Positions 7,846 through 17,118 of a stretch of 42,590 nucleotides of DNA are shown in pieces. The position numbers and the translations under genes are program-made. The notes beneath the pieces are model-generated. The model saw only the letters and a list, made by a program, of their open reading frames with translations, was not told the DNA's origin and ran no database searches. Source of the DNA: Bacteroidota bacterium (GTDB taxonomy: Bacteria > Bacteroidota > Ignavibacteria > Ignavibacteriales > Melioribacteraceae); contig JAHJTX010000279.1 of assembly GCA_018829545.1 (NCBI GenBank), forward strand, positions 1 to 42,590, read 5' to 3'. How positions within the stretch are numbered: position 1 is the first letter of the stretch; every line of letters starts with the position of its first letter.

Positions 7846-8914
7846 CCGTTATTTAGTTAAGCAGTTCCTTCAAACAGTTCTGTTTGGTGTAATTGCATTT
7901 GCATTAATATTCGTGATAATCGATATGATGGAACATCTTGATGAATTCATCGACGAGGATGTTCCTGGAAATATTATCATTCAATATTATTTTGCATTCA
8001 TACCGGAAATTATTCGGTTAATGATTCCGGTTGCAGTTCTTTTATCGGGTCTTTTTGTTGCTGGTAAAATGTCTAACCTTAATGAATTGACCGCAATCAA
8101 ATCTTGCGGTGTTAGTCTTTACAGATTTATGACTCCTTTCATTCTGACGGCATTATTCATTAGTATCATTTCAGTATACTTCGGCGGATATGTAGTTCCA
8201 CTTGCCAATAAACATAAGGTGAATATCGAACGGCTGTATATGCGGAAAGATGTTATTCACTCTGGAATGAACATAGTTTTTCAAGATTCACAAACTAGAA
8301 TCGTAACAATTGCTTCTTATAATGTCGGTAGTAATCAAGCGCATCGTGTAAGCATACAGGATTTCGATAAAAACGATTTAACAAAGATGATTGAGAGATT
8401 TGATGCCGAACGGATGAAATATGACACACTTGAAAATATTTGGGTTATGTACAAAATTGTTCAAAGAGAATTTACAGATGAAAGTGAAGTAAGCAATTCC
8501 TTTTCCGAATATAAATTTCCCGACCTAAATTTTTCGCCTGGAGAGGTAGTTTCAAAACAGCGCAAAAATGAAGAGATGTCACTTTCCGAGTTGAGCGATT
8601 TTGCCGATAGTCAAATCCGATCCGGAAATGATCCGACTAGAGTTTTAATTGAATATCATTCGAGATTTGCTTTTGCCTTTGCCAGTGTAATAACCGTACT
8701 ATTTGGGCTTCCCATTTCTGCGAACAAACGAAGGGGTGGTTTGGCGGTTCAATTTGGAATAAATCTTTTAATAACTTTTTTCTATTTGGTGTTTATGAAA
8801 ATCAGCCAGGCGTTCGGCAAGAACGGAGTTTTAAATCCGTTCCTTACCGCCTGGTTTGCAAATTTTGTTTTTCTAGCCGCTGCAATTCTAAATGTAATCA
8901 GAGCCAGAAAATAA
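7832..8914 (+). CDS. lptG: LptF/LptG-family permease (LPS export), second copy
   Basis: Partner permease of the preceding gene in the LptB2FG complex. It has 360 residues, the usual length, with three N-terminal membrane helices (about 12-34, 50-75, 97-120), a periplasmic beta-jellyroll-type domain and three C-terminal helices (about 270-356). The NLNELTAIKSCGVSLYR coupling segment and the GLPISANKRRGG loop are family hallmarks. The start ATG lies inside the end of lptF (14-base overlap), with a GGAG about 17 bases upstream. The ATPase LptB is not in the window. It converges with the barrel gene at 8917-10350; the two stops are two bases apart, with no room for a terminator between them. Confidence 0.92.
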   Translation: MKILDRYLVKQFLQTVLFGVIAFALIFVIIDMMEHLDEFIDEDVPGNIIIQYYFAFIPEIIRLMIPVAVLLSGLFVAGKMSNLNELTAIKSCGVSLYRFMTPFILTALFISIISVYFGGYVVPLANKHKVNIERLYMRKDVIHSGMNIVFQDSQTRIVTIASYNVGSNQAHRVSIQDFDKNDLTKMIERFDAERMKYDTLENIWVMYKIVQREFTDESEVSNSFSEYKFPDLNFSPGEVVSKQRKNEEMSLSELSDFADSQIRSGNDPTRVLIEYHSRFAFAFASVITVLFGLPISANKRRGGLAVQFGINLLITFFYLVFMKISQAFGKNGVLNPFLTAWFANFVFLAAAILNVIRARK

Positions 8915-8916
8915 TT

Positions 8917-10350
8917 TTAGAATCTCCAGCGAGTTCCCATAGAAATGCCAACTCTCTTTGCAGAGTTACCGGCAACTAAGCTCTGGAAATCGGAAGTAGC
9001 CAAATTAAATTCGAAAAGTCCCGCGTCAAACCCAAAACCGAATCCCCAGTTAAAACCATGAAGTCCGCCAAAAGAAAATCCGGTTCTTAAAGGGAACCAT
9101 GCCCATGGTCTATACTCAGTACCGATTGAGAATCTAGGCGTAGTACTGTTTGATGGCAGATCGTTAAATCCTTGATTGTAATCAACTACAACCAGCAAAG
9201 TGCCATAGAAACTGTCGAAGTATTTATCTACTTGCGCGCTTGCGCCTAAGCGTAGTGCGGTTGGTAAACCTGAATTGAAACCTTTTGTATACTGTCCCTC
9301 GCCTTTGAAGGACTCCGCAAGGGAATCTATCAATTCTGAGTTAGTTGGATCATTTATAACAAATTCATCTCCGGAAGATGTATACTCAACTGTACCTTCG
9401 TCCCATGAAATTGAGCCGATATCAGTAATAGCAAATCCGAATGACCAGATATCATTCAGCTTAGCTGAGACTCCGAGATCAAAACCAACACCGCTGCCTG
9501 CCGGCGAAGGAAATGGACCAATATTTTGAGCTTTGGTAGTATCTTCAAAATCATAAACAATTCCAAAATCCGGAGAGGCGGCAACATTCATTTTCATATT
9601 TCCGCTAACAGAAATATTGCTGTTGTCCAATGTTGTCATTGCTGTATTTATTTTATCGAGACCGACATAAAAATATCCATGCACTATTTTTAGTGAAACG
9701 CCTGCGGTAACTCTTTCAAAGAACTTTGGCAGCAATGGCGTTAAATCTCTTGCGTAGGATAATGTGTAATCTCTTAAATACCATGCACGGGCATCCATAT
9801 CATCAAAAGTAAAAGTTTTACCCACTGTATTGCCCTCGAATGCTAAATCGAGCAAATCTTTTGGAAAAGCTGCTCGAACAGACAGTTTATCATTTATTGA
9901 GAAACCGAATGCGCCTATTGCAGCGCTAGGATAATATGTAATTGCAAAAAGATTGAATGAAACATTTGTTCTAATTGCTGTTCCGGCATCAAAAAGATCG
10001 AGGAATTTGTTCTTTTCGGATCCTTCAAGATACCTTCCAACGCGGTTTCCGGTGCTGTCCAGTACGCCGGTAAAATATTTTTTATAATCATCTAATGTGA
10101 AGAAATCGTTGCCAAGCCTTAAATTCATGTTAGGCATTGGGAAAAAGGTTGAGAGTTCAAAAGCATTACTTTCCGGAATGGCTAAATTTGCAGGGTTTTT
10201 GCCGATTGCATATACGCCTCTCGAGCTAGCCATAAATGTATTTCCCATACCTGCGGAACGGGGATCCCCAATTCCAATTGATCCGTTACCTTGAGCAAAA
10301 GCAATTGAAAAACTGAAGGACAGCACTATTAGGTTTTTTAGAATTTTCAT
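8917..10350 (-). CDS. Outer-membrane beta-barrel protein, DUF5723-like
   Basis: A 477-residue exported protein with a type I signal peptide (MKILKNLIVLSFSFSIAFAQ). Next comes a segment DPRSAGMGNTFMASSRGVYAIGKNPANLA, which resembles the N-terminal plug region of FadL/OMPP1-like and DUF5723 barrels of Bacteroidota. Alternating hydrophobic strands fill the rest, and the protein ends in an aromatic residue (GTRWRF), the outer-membrane assembly signature. The start is one base after the stop of the upstream lipoprotein gene, so the two are surely co-translated. Possibly the two proteins act together at the outer membrane. Ligand or transport function unknown. Confidence 0.75.
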   Translation of the reverse strand: MKILKNLIVLSFSFSIAFAQGNGSIGIGDPRSAGMGNTFMASSRGVYAIGKNPANLAIPESNAFELSTFFPMPNMNLRLGNDFFTLDDYKKYFTGVLDSTGNRVGRYLEGSEKNKFLDLFDAGTAIRTNVSFNLFAITYYPSAAIGAFGFSINDKLSVRAAFPKDLLDLAFEGNTVGKTFTFDDMDARAWYLRDYTLSYARDLTPLLPKFFERVTAGVSLKIVHGYFYVGLDKINTAMTTLDNSNISVSGNMKMNVAASPDFGIVYDFEDTTKAQNIGPFPSPAGSGVGFDLGVSAKLNDIWSFGFAITDIGSISWDEGTVEYTSSGDEFVINDPTNSELIDSLAESFKGEGQYTKGFNSGLPTALRLGASAQVDKYFDSFYGTLLVVVDYNQGFNDLPSNSTTPRFSIGTEYRPWAWFPLRTGFSFGGLHGFNWGFGFGFDAGLFEFNLATSDFQSLVAGNSAKRVGISMGTRWRF

Positions 10351-10351
10351 T

Positions 10352-12421
10352 TTATCCTCTTCCTTCTTCTAGGTCAACCAGATAGCTTGCTTCGGCAGTT
10401 ATTCTTGCTTGAATTGTATCTGTTATTTTAAATTTCACAGGGTTTGTATTTGAAACGGGCGCGGTATCCAATGAGAATACGAGTACCAATCTTTTATTGC
10501 CAAGTAACTTTTTAACATCGTCGCTGTAAAGCTTTATTGTTTGTGTAACGGTACCCGCAGAAACAACGTTTCCATTCTGATCCACGGTAGGAGCAGGAAC
10601 TTTAATTTCGGTAACATCATTATGAGTTGGAGGTAGGATCAATAAAATATTTCCTAGCGAATCCAAAACCTCTCCAGTAAAAGTAATATTAACCGGAATC
10701 TTATTTGTTAATTCAACAGTAACAGCGGCAAAATTAATTTTTTCGATATCCTTCTCATTATCCTTGCTTATATCGATATCAACTGTATCTCTGAAACTTC
10801 CTCCGCCAATACCAACATTCAATGGGAATTCAATTTCAGTCTGCCCAGAAATGGAGTCTGATTGAGATATGCTTGAGACTTTATAATTTGGATTGACAAT
10901 AACACCACCCTCAAAGAAAAACTCATTCGGCAGCGCAGAATCGAAAGAATTCATCATATCATTCAAACCGTAATCAGATAGATTGATGATAGTGGCCGGA
11001 GGAGAACTGGTAATTAAAATATTATTCATTTCAATTGAGCGCTCAATAATTCCGTTTGATGCTCGCAATTTAGCGCTCAATTCAAATTCTATATCAGCAG
11101 ATGAATTAAGAACTAAGTCAATATTTGTTGACTTAAAGTTAATGTCATCATACTTAAACGTCTCGCTCAAATCTCCTAAATCCATAGAAAATGTCGTAGG
11201 TTCAATATTAAAACTAGTCGGCTTAATCTTGCCTTCAATTTCTGCAAATGAAAGTGAGCCAAAATTTATATCTATGCCGATGCTGTCTTCCTTAGAAAGA
11301 ACTCTGGCATCGTTGGACGGTAATGTTGAAATAACTGCCGAATACTCCAATTCATTTGTCGGCGTGCCGGGAGTTTGAGTAGCAATACTCCATCCTTTAA
11401 TATCGGGTTCGCTTATCGATTTGTTAGCTTCTGAACGAGATAAAGAAATTGTTTCAACAAAGCTTGAGCCATTCGGTCGTTTAAGATTTTTAATCTCGAG
11501 ACGTAGAGAGATATCAACATCAAGATGGTTATTAAAGACAATTTCAAAGGAGCCTGAACCGAAAACTGCTTTTTCGATATACGTCGAATCATCAATTGCA
11601 ACGTTTCCATCTTTCGTGAAAGGGTCCTGCTCTGGAAGCGGAGCAACAGTCTCGCTGACAGATAAATTTTCGAATGAAACTTCTAGTTCAGTTCCGGCTT
11701 CAGAAGGTAGAGTTACAATAACGCCGCCGCTTCCCGGTGAATAAAGAGTGCCGTCATATTTAAGCGCATTTTTAATTTTCTTTCCGGCTAAATCAAAAAT
11801 TACTGACGCGCTGTCGTTCGGCGGAATAGTAATTTTTTCGGAGGCTGGTTTTTGTGCAACAACGCTGTTATCGTCGGCATTTTTAATTATAATTCCTCTT
11901 AATTCGGTAATAACCGGAAGTTTGTTTCTTATCTTGATATTCAATGTACCGCTTTCTAACGTTACAGATTGAAAAGCAGAAATTTCAGGGAATGAAATTG
12001 AAACCGCGTTCTCATTCTCCGGGAAGATAGCTTGTGAACCGCTCGTAAGCGAAGTCCAGTCCTCCAACAATATACCGGTAATTATTGGATCAACATTATT
12101 AATTTTAATTGAGCCAATTTTTTGAGATGCATGAGTTGAAAATCCCGCCACATTCAAGTTATCTGCAATTTTTATTGCTGATATTGGCTGAACATCCGAA
12201 TAGTATAGCAAACCTTCTCTGCCGGGATCCGTATACCACCGAATAATTGATGTGTCTTTTTCGATTGCTTCCTGAATGGTATAAGACTTTTCCGTAATCG
12301 GAGCAGTTATATTTACGTCCCACCTTGGCGCCACAAAATCACCCGGGGCATCAAAACATGAATTCAGCCCAAAGATCATAAGCATAAAAATCGGAATTAA
12401 AGTTCCAAATCTTTTAAGCAT
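10352..12421 (-). CDS. Large outer-membrane-type lipoprotein of unknown function
   Basis: A 689-residue lipoprotein. The signal peptide MLKRFGTLIPIFMLMIFGLNSC ends in a lipobox with the Cys at about residue 22. The rest is strand-rich with repeated Ile/Thr/Ser-rich stretches, suggesting several beta-sandwich domains. The frame is open for 19 more codons, but those codons lie in a terminator hairpin; the ATG at 12421 has AAGAGG about 6 bases upstream and is followed directly by the signal peptide, so it is chosen. Neighbours are the co-translated barrel gene downstream and the T9SS cargo gene upstream. Family not recognised; a surface-exposed structural or accessory role for the barrel is an inference. 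Confidence 0.75.
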   Translation of the reverse strand: MLKRFGTLIPIFMLMIFGLNSCFDAPGDFVAPRWDVNITAPITEKSYTIQEAIEKDTSIIRWYTDPGREGLLYYSDVQPISAIKIADNLNVAGFSTHASQKIGSIKINNVDPIITGILLEDWTSLTSGSQAIFPENENAVSISFPEISAFQSVTLESGTLNIKIRNKLPVITELRGIIIKNADDNSVVAQKPASEKITIPPNDSASVIFDLAGKKIKNALKYDGTLYSPGSGGVIVTLPSEAGTELEVSFENLSVSETVAPLPEQDPFTKDGNVAIDDSTYIEKAVFGSGSFEIVFNNHLDVDISLRLEIKNLKRPNGSSFVETISLSRSEANKSISEPDIKGWSIATQTPGTPTNELEYSAVISTLPSNDARVLSKEDSIGIDINFGSLSFAEIEGKIKPTSFNIEPTTFSMDLGDLSETFKYDDINFKSTNIDLVLNSSADIEFELSAKLRASNGIIERSIEMNNILITSSPPATIINLSDYGLNDMMNSFDSALPNEFFFEGGVIVNPNYKVSSISQSDSISGQTEIEFPLNVGIGGGSFRDTVDIDISKDNEKDIEKINFAAVTVELTNKIPVNITFTGEVLDSLGNILLILPPTHNDVTEIKVPAPTVDQNGNVVSAGTVTQTIKLYSDDVKKLLGNKRLVLVFSLDTAPVSNTNPVKFKITDTIQARITAEASYLVDLEEGRG

Positions 12422-12443
12422 GCAAAACCTCTTAACTTTTATT

Positions 12444-12507
12444 AAAAAAAAGGATGAACTATAATTTTCTGCAATCAAAAGTGCATGTGAAAATTATAAT
12501 TCATCCT
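12444..12507 (-). terminator. Intrinsic terminator between the T9SS cargo gene and the lipoprotein gene
   Basis: A 19-bp stem (12489-12507 with 12451-12469, a single G-U-type mismatch) closes a 19-base loop and is followed on the minus strand by eight T residues. It lies 13 bases after the stop of the sorting-domain gene. Only about 22 bases separate the end of the T run from the ATG of the large lipoprotein gene. Confidence 0.85.
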
Positions 12508-12520
12508 GCAATGAAAAATA

Positions 12521-13474
12521 CTATTTAACTAAAAGCATTTTCTTTGTGAGACTTATTTTTCCACTCTTGATTGCATAGAAATATAAACCTGACGCTAAAT
12601 TTTCTGCGTGGAAAGTCGCTTCGTAAGTTCCGGCAGAAAGATTTTTTGAAACTAAGGTTTCGACTTCTGTACCGAGAATATTATAAACTCTCAAATCAAC
12701 AAAACCTTGGGTTGGAATACTGAAACGAATTTTTGTTGATGGGTTGAACGGATTTGGATAATTCTGTTCAAGATTGAAATCTGACGGAATGTAATTCATT
12801 CCTTCCAATTCAACGCTGGTTGCAGATGAAATTTGTCCCTTTCCTCCGCCGAATTTTGACAAGTGTCTTGCCTTAAACGCTATAGAATCGGGAGTGCTAA
12901 TCGTAACAATATCGTCAGCATTCCAGCCGGTATCTGTTATGTATGCAAATCCTAAATCGTCAGACTTAAGTCCAATTAACTGAAGCCAGTTTAGGAATTC
13001 CGGATGTTTTGGAATAGTAAGAGAAAGAATTTTATCTCCATTAAAGAAGTAGTCTCCCTCATATAAAGTAGAATCTGGCAAAACGAAGACATTGATTTCT
13101 AAATTTAAGAACAGGGTGTCACCGAATACTTTGAAGTATTCTCCAGTTCCTGCATCCAATCCGCCAAGAATAATGTTGAGGTGGATATCAGTATTAATCG
13201 ATTCATTCTCGAGAAGAAATGCACCACCACGAATAGAATTATAAGCAGGCTGCAGTTTACTGAAATCGCCAGGAAGTGTGGCATCCGGAATTATGTACTT
13301 AGTACCTTCCATAAAGCTTCCTTCGTCAACAGTTGTGGTATTTGTAAACTGACCGAGAGGGAGTGTAATTGTTTGACTTACTTTAAACTTATAACTGACT
13401 GTATTCTGTGCGATCAAAGCACTAGAAAATAATATTAGAACAGTAATAACAATAAGTCTTGTAAAAACCTTCAT
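12521..13474 (-). CDS. Secreted protein with type A T9SS C-terminal sorting domain
   Basis: A 317-residue protein with a signal peptide (MKVFTRLIVITVLILFSSALIAQ), an unrecognised strand-rich middle part (about 25-225), and a C-terminal sorting domain of about 85 residues. That domain opens with FNLEQNYPNPFNPSTKI, continues through LRVYNILGTEV and SAGTYEATF, and ends in GLYFYAIKSGKISLTKKMLLV. This is the classic por/type IX secretion signal, so the protein should be moved across the outer membrane and processed at or near its C-terminal domain. The ATG follows AAAGGAG. No T9SS machinery genes lie in the window. The function of the cargo part is unknown. Confidence 0.88.
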   Translation of the reverse strand: MKVFTRLIVITVLILFSSALIAQNTVSYKFKVSQTITLPLGQFTNTTTVDEGSFMEGTKYIIPDATLPGDFSKLQPAYNSIRGGAFLLENESINTDIHLNIILGGLDAGTGEYFKVFGDTLFLNLEINVFVLPDSTLYEGDYFFNGDKILSLTIPKHPEFLNWLQLIGLKSDDLGFAYITDTGWNADDIVTISTPDSIAFKARHLSKFGGGKGQISSATSVELEGMNYIPSDFNLEQNYPNPFNPSTKIRFSIPTQGFVDLRVYNILGTEVETLVSKNLSAGTYEATFHAENLASGLYFYAIKSGKISLTKKMLLVK

Positions 13475-13567
13475 TGAGTACTCCTTTGTATTTGTTAAAA
13501 ACTTTGAATTCCAGGCTAATTTAACACAAAATCGCTATTTGTCAAATGAGATAGGTCGTGGTGTATC

Positions 13568-16500
13568 TCAAATCACAATTTCTTTAGCAACCTGAGCAGT
13601 TACAAATTTTCTTGTTGGATCAATTCCACTGTCCGGTTTAATGCCCCGAACAAAGTACATATCCATTTTTCCTTTGTTTTTGGCATCATGCTTTCCTCTG
13701 TATTCACAAAAGAAATAGTCTTTAATAAGCATATATGTAAAAGCTGAAATATTCACCTCGCCTGGTTCACCGGAACTTTCCATACGGGCGGCAACATTTA
13801 CCGTATCGCCCCAAATATCGTAAGTAAACTTTCGTGTGCCTACAACTCCGGCAATAACCATTCCTGAGTGAATGCCGGCTCTCATATCCCATTTTATAGC
13901 GGCAGTTTTGCCCCGCTCCTTCATATAATCTTGCATCGCTGTAGCCGCCAACACCATATTAATTGCGTGATGCTCGTCTTCTTCCGGTAAACCGCAAGCA
14001 GCCATATAAGCATCGCCAATGGTTTTGAGTTTCTCCAATCCATAACGTCCTACTATATCATCAAAACCTTTAAATATTTCATTGAGTTCCTTAACAAGCT
14101 TATCTGCAGGCAGAACTGAAGCTGTATACGTAAATCCTTTAAAGTCAGTAAACAATATCGAAGTGTTTTTGTAATCTCTTGGTTGAACTACTCCTGCTTC
14201 CTTTAATTCAATAACGCAACTTTCCGGCAAAATGTTCAATAAAAGTTCGTCCGATTTTTCTTTTTCCAGTTGTAATTCTTTGGTTCTCTCTTTTACCATG
14301 AGAGCGAGTTCGAGATTTCTCCTTTTAACCTGTCTTGTTTTAACCACATACAGAACGTAAACTGAAGAAATACCAATCAGAACAATTAGCGTTGTAAACC
14401 ACCATGTTGCATAAAATGGGGGGTTGATAGTAAACGACAATCTCGCAGGAATTGCGCTGTAAAGTCCATCTCCATTTCTAGCTCTAACCTCAAACTGATA
14501 GTCGCCAGCCGGAAGAAATGGATAAGGAACATATCTCTCGGAGGTTTCCCGCCACGTTGTGTCCTGTAGTCCCTGCATTCGGTATTGATAGATCATCTGA
14601 TCGGGCGAGTCAAAATCGATACCAATAAAATCGAATCGCAGATCGCTCTGTGTATGCGATAAATCGAAATAATGAGACTGCAGTGTGTCTAAAAAATATG
14701 TGCTGTCTACAATTTTGACAGTTGTTAAATGAATCTGTGGAGGATAGAGATTCGGCTTTTTCTTTGGATCGAATTTGGCAATACCAGCATGTGTTCCAAA
14801 CCATAAATAACCTTTTGAATCTTTGAAAGCTCCGCCCTGAGTCATTTCAACGCTAGGCAGACCCTGTTTATTTGTAAACTTTTTAAATGCATCTCTTCCT
14901 TTATCTTCAATAGCATTGTATTCAATTCTTGTGATGCCGCGTGTAGTACTCACATATAGGTAACCGGCATCCTCAATTATAGAATAGCAAATATCGCTTG
15001 AGAGTCCGTCGGCTGTATTGTAATTATAAAACTCTTCCCCGTCAAAACGGTAAATGCCGCTTCCCTCGGATGTAAACCAAAAGGTTCCGTATTTATCCTG
15101 CATGATTGAAAAAATAGCATTACCCGGCAATCCATCTTCTTTTGTGTATGTTATGAATCTTCTGCCGTTGAACATACTCACACCGCCATCGCTGCTGCCG
15201 AACCAAATATTACCTTTTGTATCAAGATACGAACCGTAAATCCAGCCCGGGGCAAGTCCATCAGTATCTGTAAAAGTTGTAAGTTTATTACCGTCGTATT
15301 TAGCAACTCCGCCTTCGCCGCTGAACCACATGTTTCCATCATTGTCTTGAATAACAGAGAAAACCATTTCACCTAATAGCCCGTTTTTGAGTGTGATATT
15401 AGAAAATTTTGCTCCATCCCATTTACTTACTCCACCCAAAGTTCCGAACCAAATATTTCCATCTTTATCGTTGAAAATTGAACCGACGTTATCTTCAACC
15501 AGCCCTTCTTTTGTAGTGTAACTAGTTATTTTATTATTCCGAAATTTAAAAACCCCATATCCGAATTCTGCGAACCAAATATTACCAGATCTGTCCTCCG
15601 AAATTGCGTAAACAATTCTATCCTTTGCATTATCGTTTGATCTTAGTATCTCGAACCTTTCTGCCGGATATCTAACAAGACCGTTACTTGTGCCAAACCA
15701 AATGTCACCGCGAATATCCTCAAGTGCAGATCGAACTGAATTATTTGGCAAACCGTTCTTTTCAGTATATCTTGTAAAAACATTTCCATCAAAATGAACC
15801 ACACCTTCTTTTTGATATGTGAACCAAAGATGCTGATAATTATCTTCGACAATTTGCGTAACTGCATCTTCAAAAAGACCCAATTTTAGACCGTAATTTT
15901 TAAAATTTCCATCCTTATAAATTGAGATTCCTTTCAAAGTACCGAGAACTAATTCTCCATTCTTGCGAACATGCATTGAAAATACAGAGTCGCTTAGTAG
16001 TCCATTTTTTGTTGTGAATTGCTCAAAAGAATTGTCTTTATACCTGAAAGCTCCCTGCCCGGTAGAAGAAAACCAAGTTGAGCCTTCGTTATCAAGCGCA
16101 ATATCATTAATAGATTTTGCGGTTAAGCCTTGCGCTTCTTGAATTTTTGAAAATGCACCATTAAAATAAAGGGTTGCCCCTCCATTTAAAGTTCCAATCC
16201 ATATTCCGCCCGATTGATCCTCAGCAATACAATAAATGTAGTTTTCACTTAGTCCATCCTGCATTGTGAACGAAACAAAATCATTCCCCTGTCTTTTGCT
16301 CAATCCAAGTGTGGTTCCTACCCAAAGGTTACCCTTTGAATCTTCGAACAAATAAGTTATGTGCGGCGCTGCGAGTCCATCTTTTACGCCAAAATTTTGA
16401 AAGACTTTTCCATCAAATTTGGATAATCCACCCTCGGTTCCAATCCAAATAAATCCATCGGAATCTTTGAGTAACGAATAAATACTGTTTTGGGGCAAGC

Positions 16501-16612
16501 CGGCTTTATCATCGGAAGTGAATTTATTTAAAAAGAGAGTCTGCCCGTAAACTTGACAAAAAAATGAACCGGCAAAAATTAGGAATGCAATATTTCTAAT
16601 TAAACTTTTCAA
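13568..16612 (-). CDS. Propeller-sensor transmembrane adenylate cyclase (Reg_prop - Y_Y_Y - class III cyclase)
   Basis: A 1014-residue membrane receptor enzyme. After a signal peptide come 14 two-component-type propeller repeats of the IWFGTxxGxxxFDG kind (about residues 25-645, enough for two seven-bladed propellers). A Y_Y_Y domain (about 660-730), one membrane helix (about 735-757), a short coiled coil (about 762-795) and a class III cyclase domain (about 810-1000) follow. Both metal-binding aspartates (FTDFKGFT, GDAYMA), the adenine-selecting Lys (LKTIGDAYM) and Asp (YDIWGD), and the transition-state Asn and Arg (VNVAARM) are present, so it should make cAMP from ATP. The start is TTG because a TAG stop lies two codons upstream. 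The periplasmic ligand is unknown. Confidence 0.92.
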   Translation of the reverse strand: MKSLIRNIAFLIFAGSFFCQVYGQTLFLNKFTSDDKAGLPQNSIYSLLKDSDGFIWIGTEGGLSKFDGKVFQNFGVKDGLAAPHITYLFEDSKGNLWVGTTLGLSKRQGNDFVSFTMQDGLSENYIYCIAEDQSGGIWIGTLNGGATLYFNGAFSKIQEAQGLTAKSINDIALDNEGSTWFSSTGQGAFRYKDNSFEQFTTKNGLLSDSVFSMHVRKNGELVLGTLKGISIYKDGNFKNYGLKLGLFEDAVTQIVEDNYQHLWFTYQKEGVVHFDGNVFTRYTEKNGLPNNSVRSALEDIRGDIWFGTSNGLVRYPAERFEILRSNDNAKDRIVYAISEDRSGNIWFAEFGYGVFKFRNNKITSYTTKEGLVEDNVGSIFNDKDGNIWFGTLGGVSKWDGAKFSNITLKNGLLGEMVFSVIQDNDGNMWFSGEGGVAKYDGNKLTTFTDTDGLAPGWIYGSYLDTKGNIWFGSSDGGVSMFNGRRFITYTKEDGLPGNAIFSIMQDKYGTFWFTSEGSGIYRFDGEEFYNYNTADGLSSDICYSIIEDAGYLYVSTTRGITRIEYNAIEDKGRDAFKKFTNKQGLPSVEMTQGGAFKDSKGYLWFGTHAGIAKFDPKKKPNLYPPQIHLTTVKIVDSTYFLDTLQSHYFDLSHTQSDLRFDFIGIDFDSPDQMIYQYRMQGLQDTTWRETSERYVPYPFLPAGDYQFEVRARNGDGLYSAIPARLSFTINPPFYATWWFTTLIVLIGISSVYVLYVVKTRQVKRRNLELALMVKERTKELQLEKEKSDELLLNILPESCVIELKEAGVVQPRDYKNTSILFTDFKGFTYTASVLPADKLVKELNEIFKGFDDIVGRYGLEKLKTIGDAYMAACGLPEEDEHHAINMVLAATAMQDYMKERGKTAAIKWDMRAGIHSGMVIAGVVGTRKFTYDIWGDTVNVAARMESSGEPGEVNISAFTYMLIKDYFFCEYRGKHDAKNKGKMDMYFVRGIKPDSGIDPTRKFVTAQVAKEIVI

Positions 16613-16707
16613 AAGGAGCTATGTAGTAAGTTTAAAAATGAACCGCTTTCAAACAAAGACTTCTCTCTTTAACTCAAACCGAATATACTGAATCTGATTT
16701 ATAAGAT

Positions 16708-17037
16708 TTAATTTATTTTTTCTTTAGTATTTGCATTCGAAAAACCAAATTGGTGATTAGGCTGGTTTCCCTCGATTTTAATTTCGCCGAATCTACTTTC
16801 AAATTTTTCAATATTATCCTGAAGAGCTTTCATCAACATTTTAGCATGCTGCGGTGTTGTGATTATTCTAGAGTGTACTCTTGCTTTTGGAACCCCAGGA
16901 ACAACGCGTGTAAAATCAATAATAAACTCTGCCGGCGAATGAGTAATAATCGCCAAATTTGAATAAATGCCTTCTGCTTCTTTTTCGCCTAATTCAATAT
17001 TTATCTGCTGTGAATTAGGATCTTTCACTTGATTCAT
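16708..17037 (-). CDS. DUF3467 protein
   Basis: A 109-residue soluble protein of the DUF3467 family. It is recognised by EAEGIYSNLAIITHSPAEFIIDF and by GVPKARVHSRIITTPQHAKMLMKALQDNIEKFE, the family's conserved core. The frame extends 16 codons further upstream, but the ATG at 17037 has GAGGATTA just before it and starts the conserved part. The C-terminal 20 residues are polar and probably disordered. The biochemical role of the family is unknown to me; it is common as a single conserved gene in Bacteroidota and related phyla. It lies between the cyclase gene and a TPR gene on the same strand, with spacers of about 95 and 81 bases. Confidence 0.85.
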   Translation of the reverse strand: MNQVKDPNSQQINIELGEKEAEGIYSNLAIITHSPAEFIIDFTRVVPGVPKARVHSRIITTPQHAKMLMKALQDNIEKFESRFGEIKIEGNQPNHQFGFSNANTKEKIN

Positions 17038-17118
17038 ATTAATCCTCAAATTTAAATGCCCACAATCTGTCGTCCAATTTAACAAATTGCGGGCATTTAT
17101 ATAATCTTTATTTACTTA

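Noticed and set aside
10983-11378. A 131-codon plus-strand open frame opposite the large lipoprotein gene
   Set aside because: No ribosome-binding site and no family; the opposite strand holds a long gene with signal peptide and lipobox.
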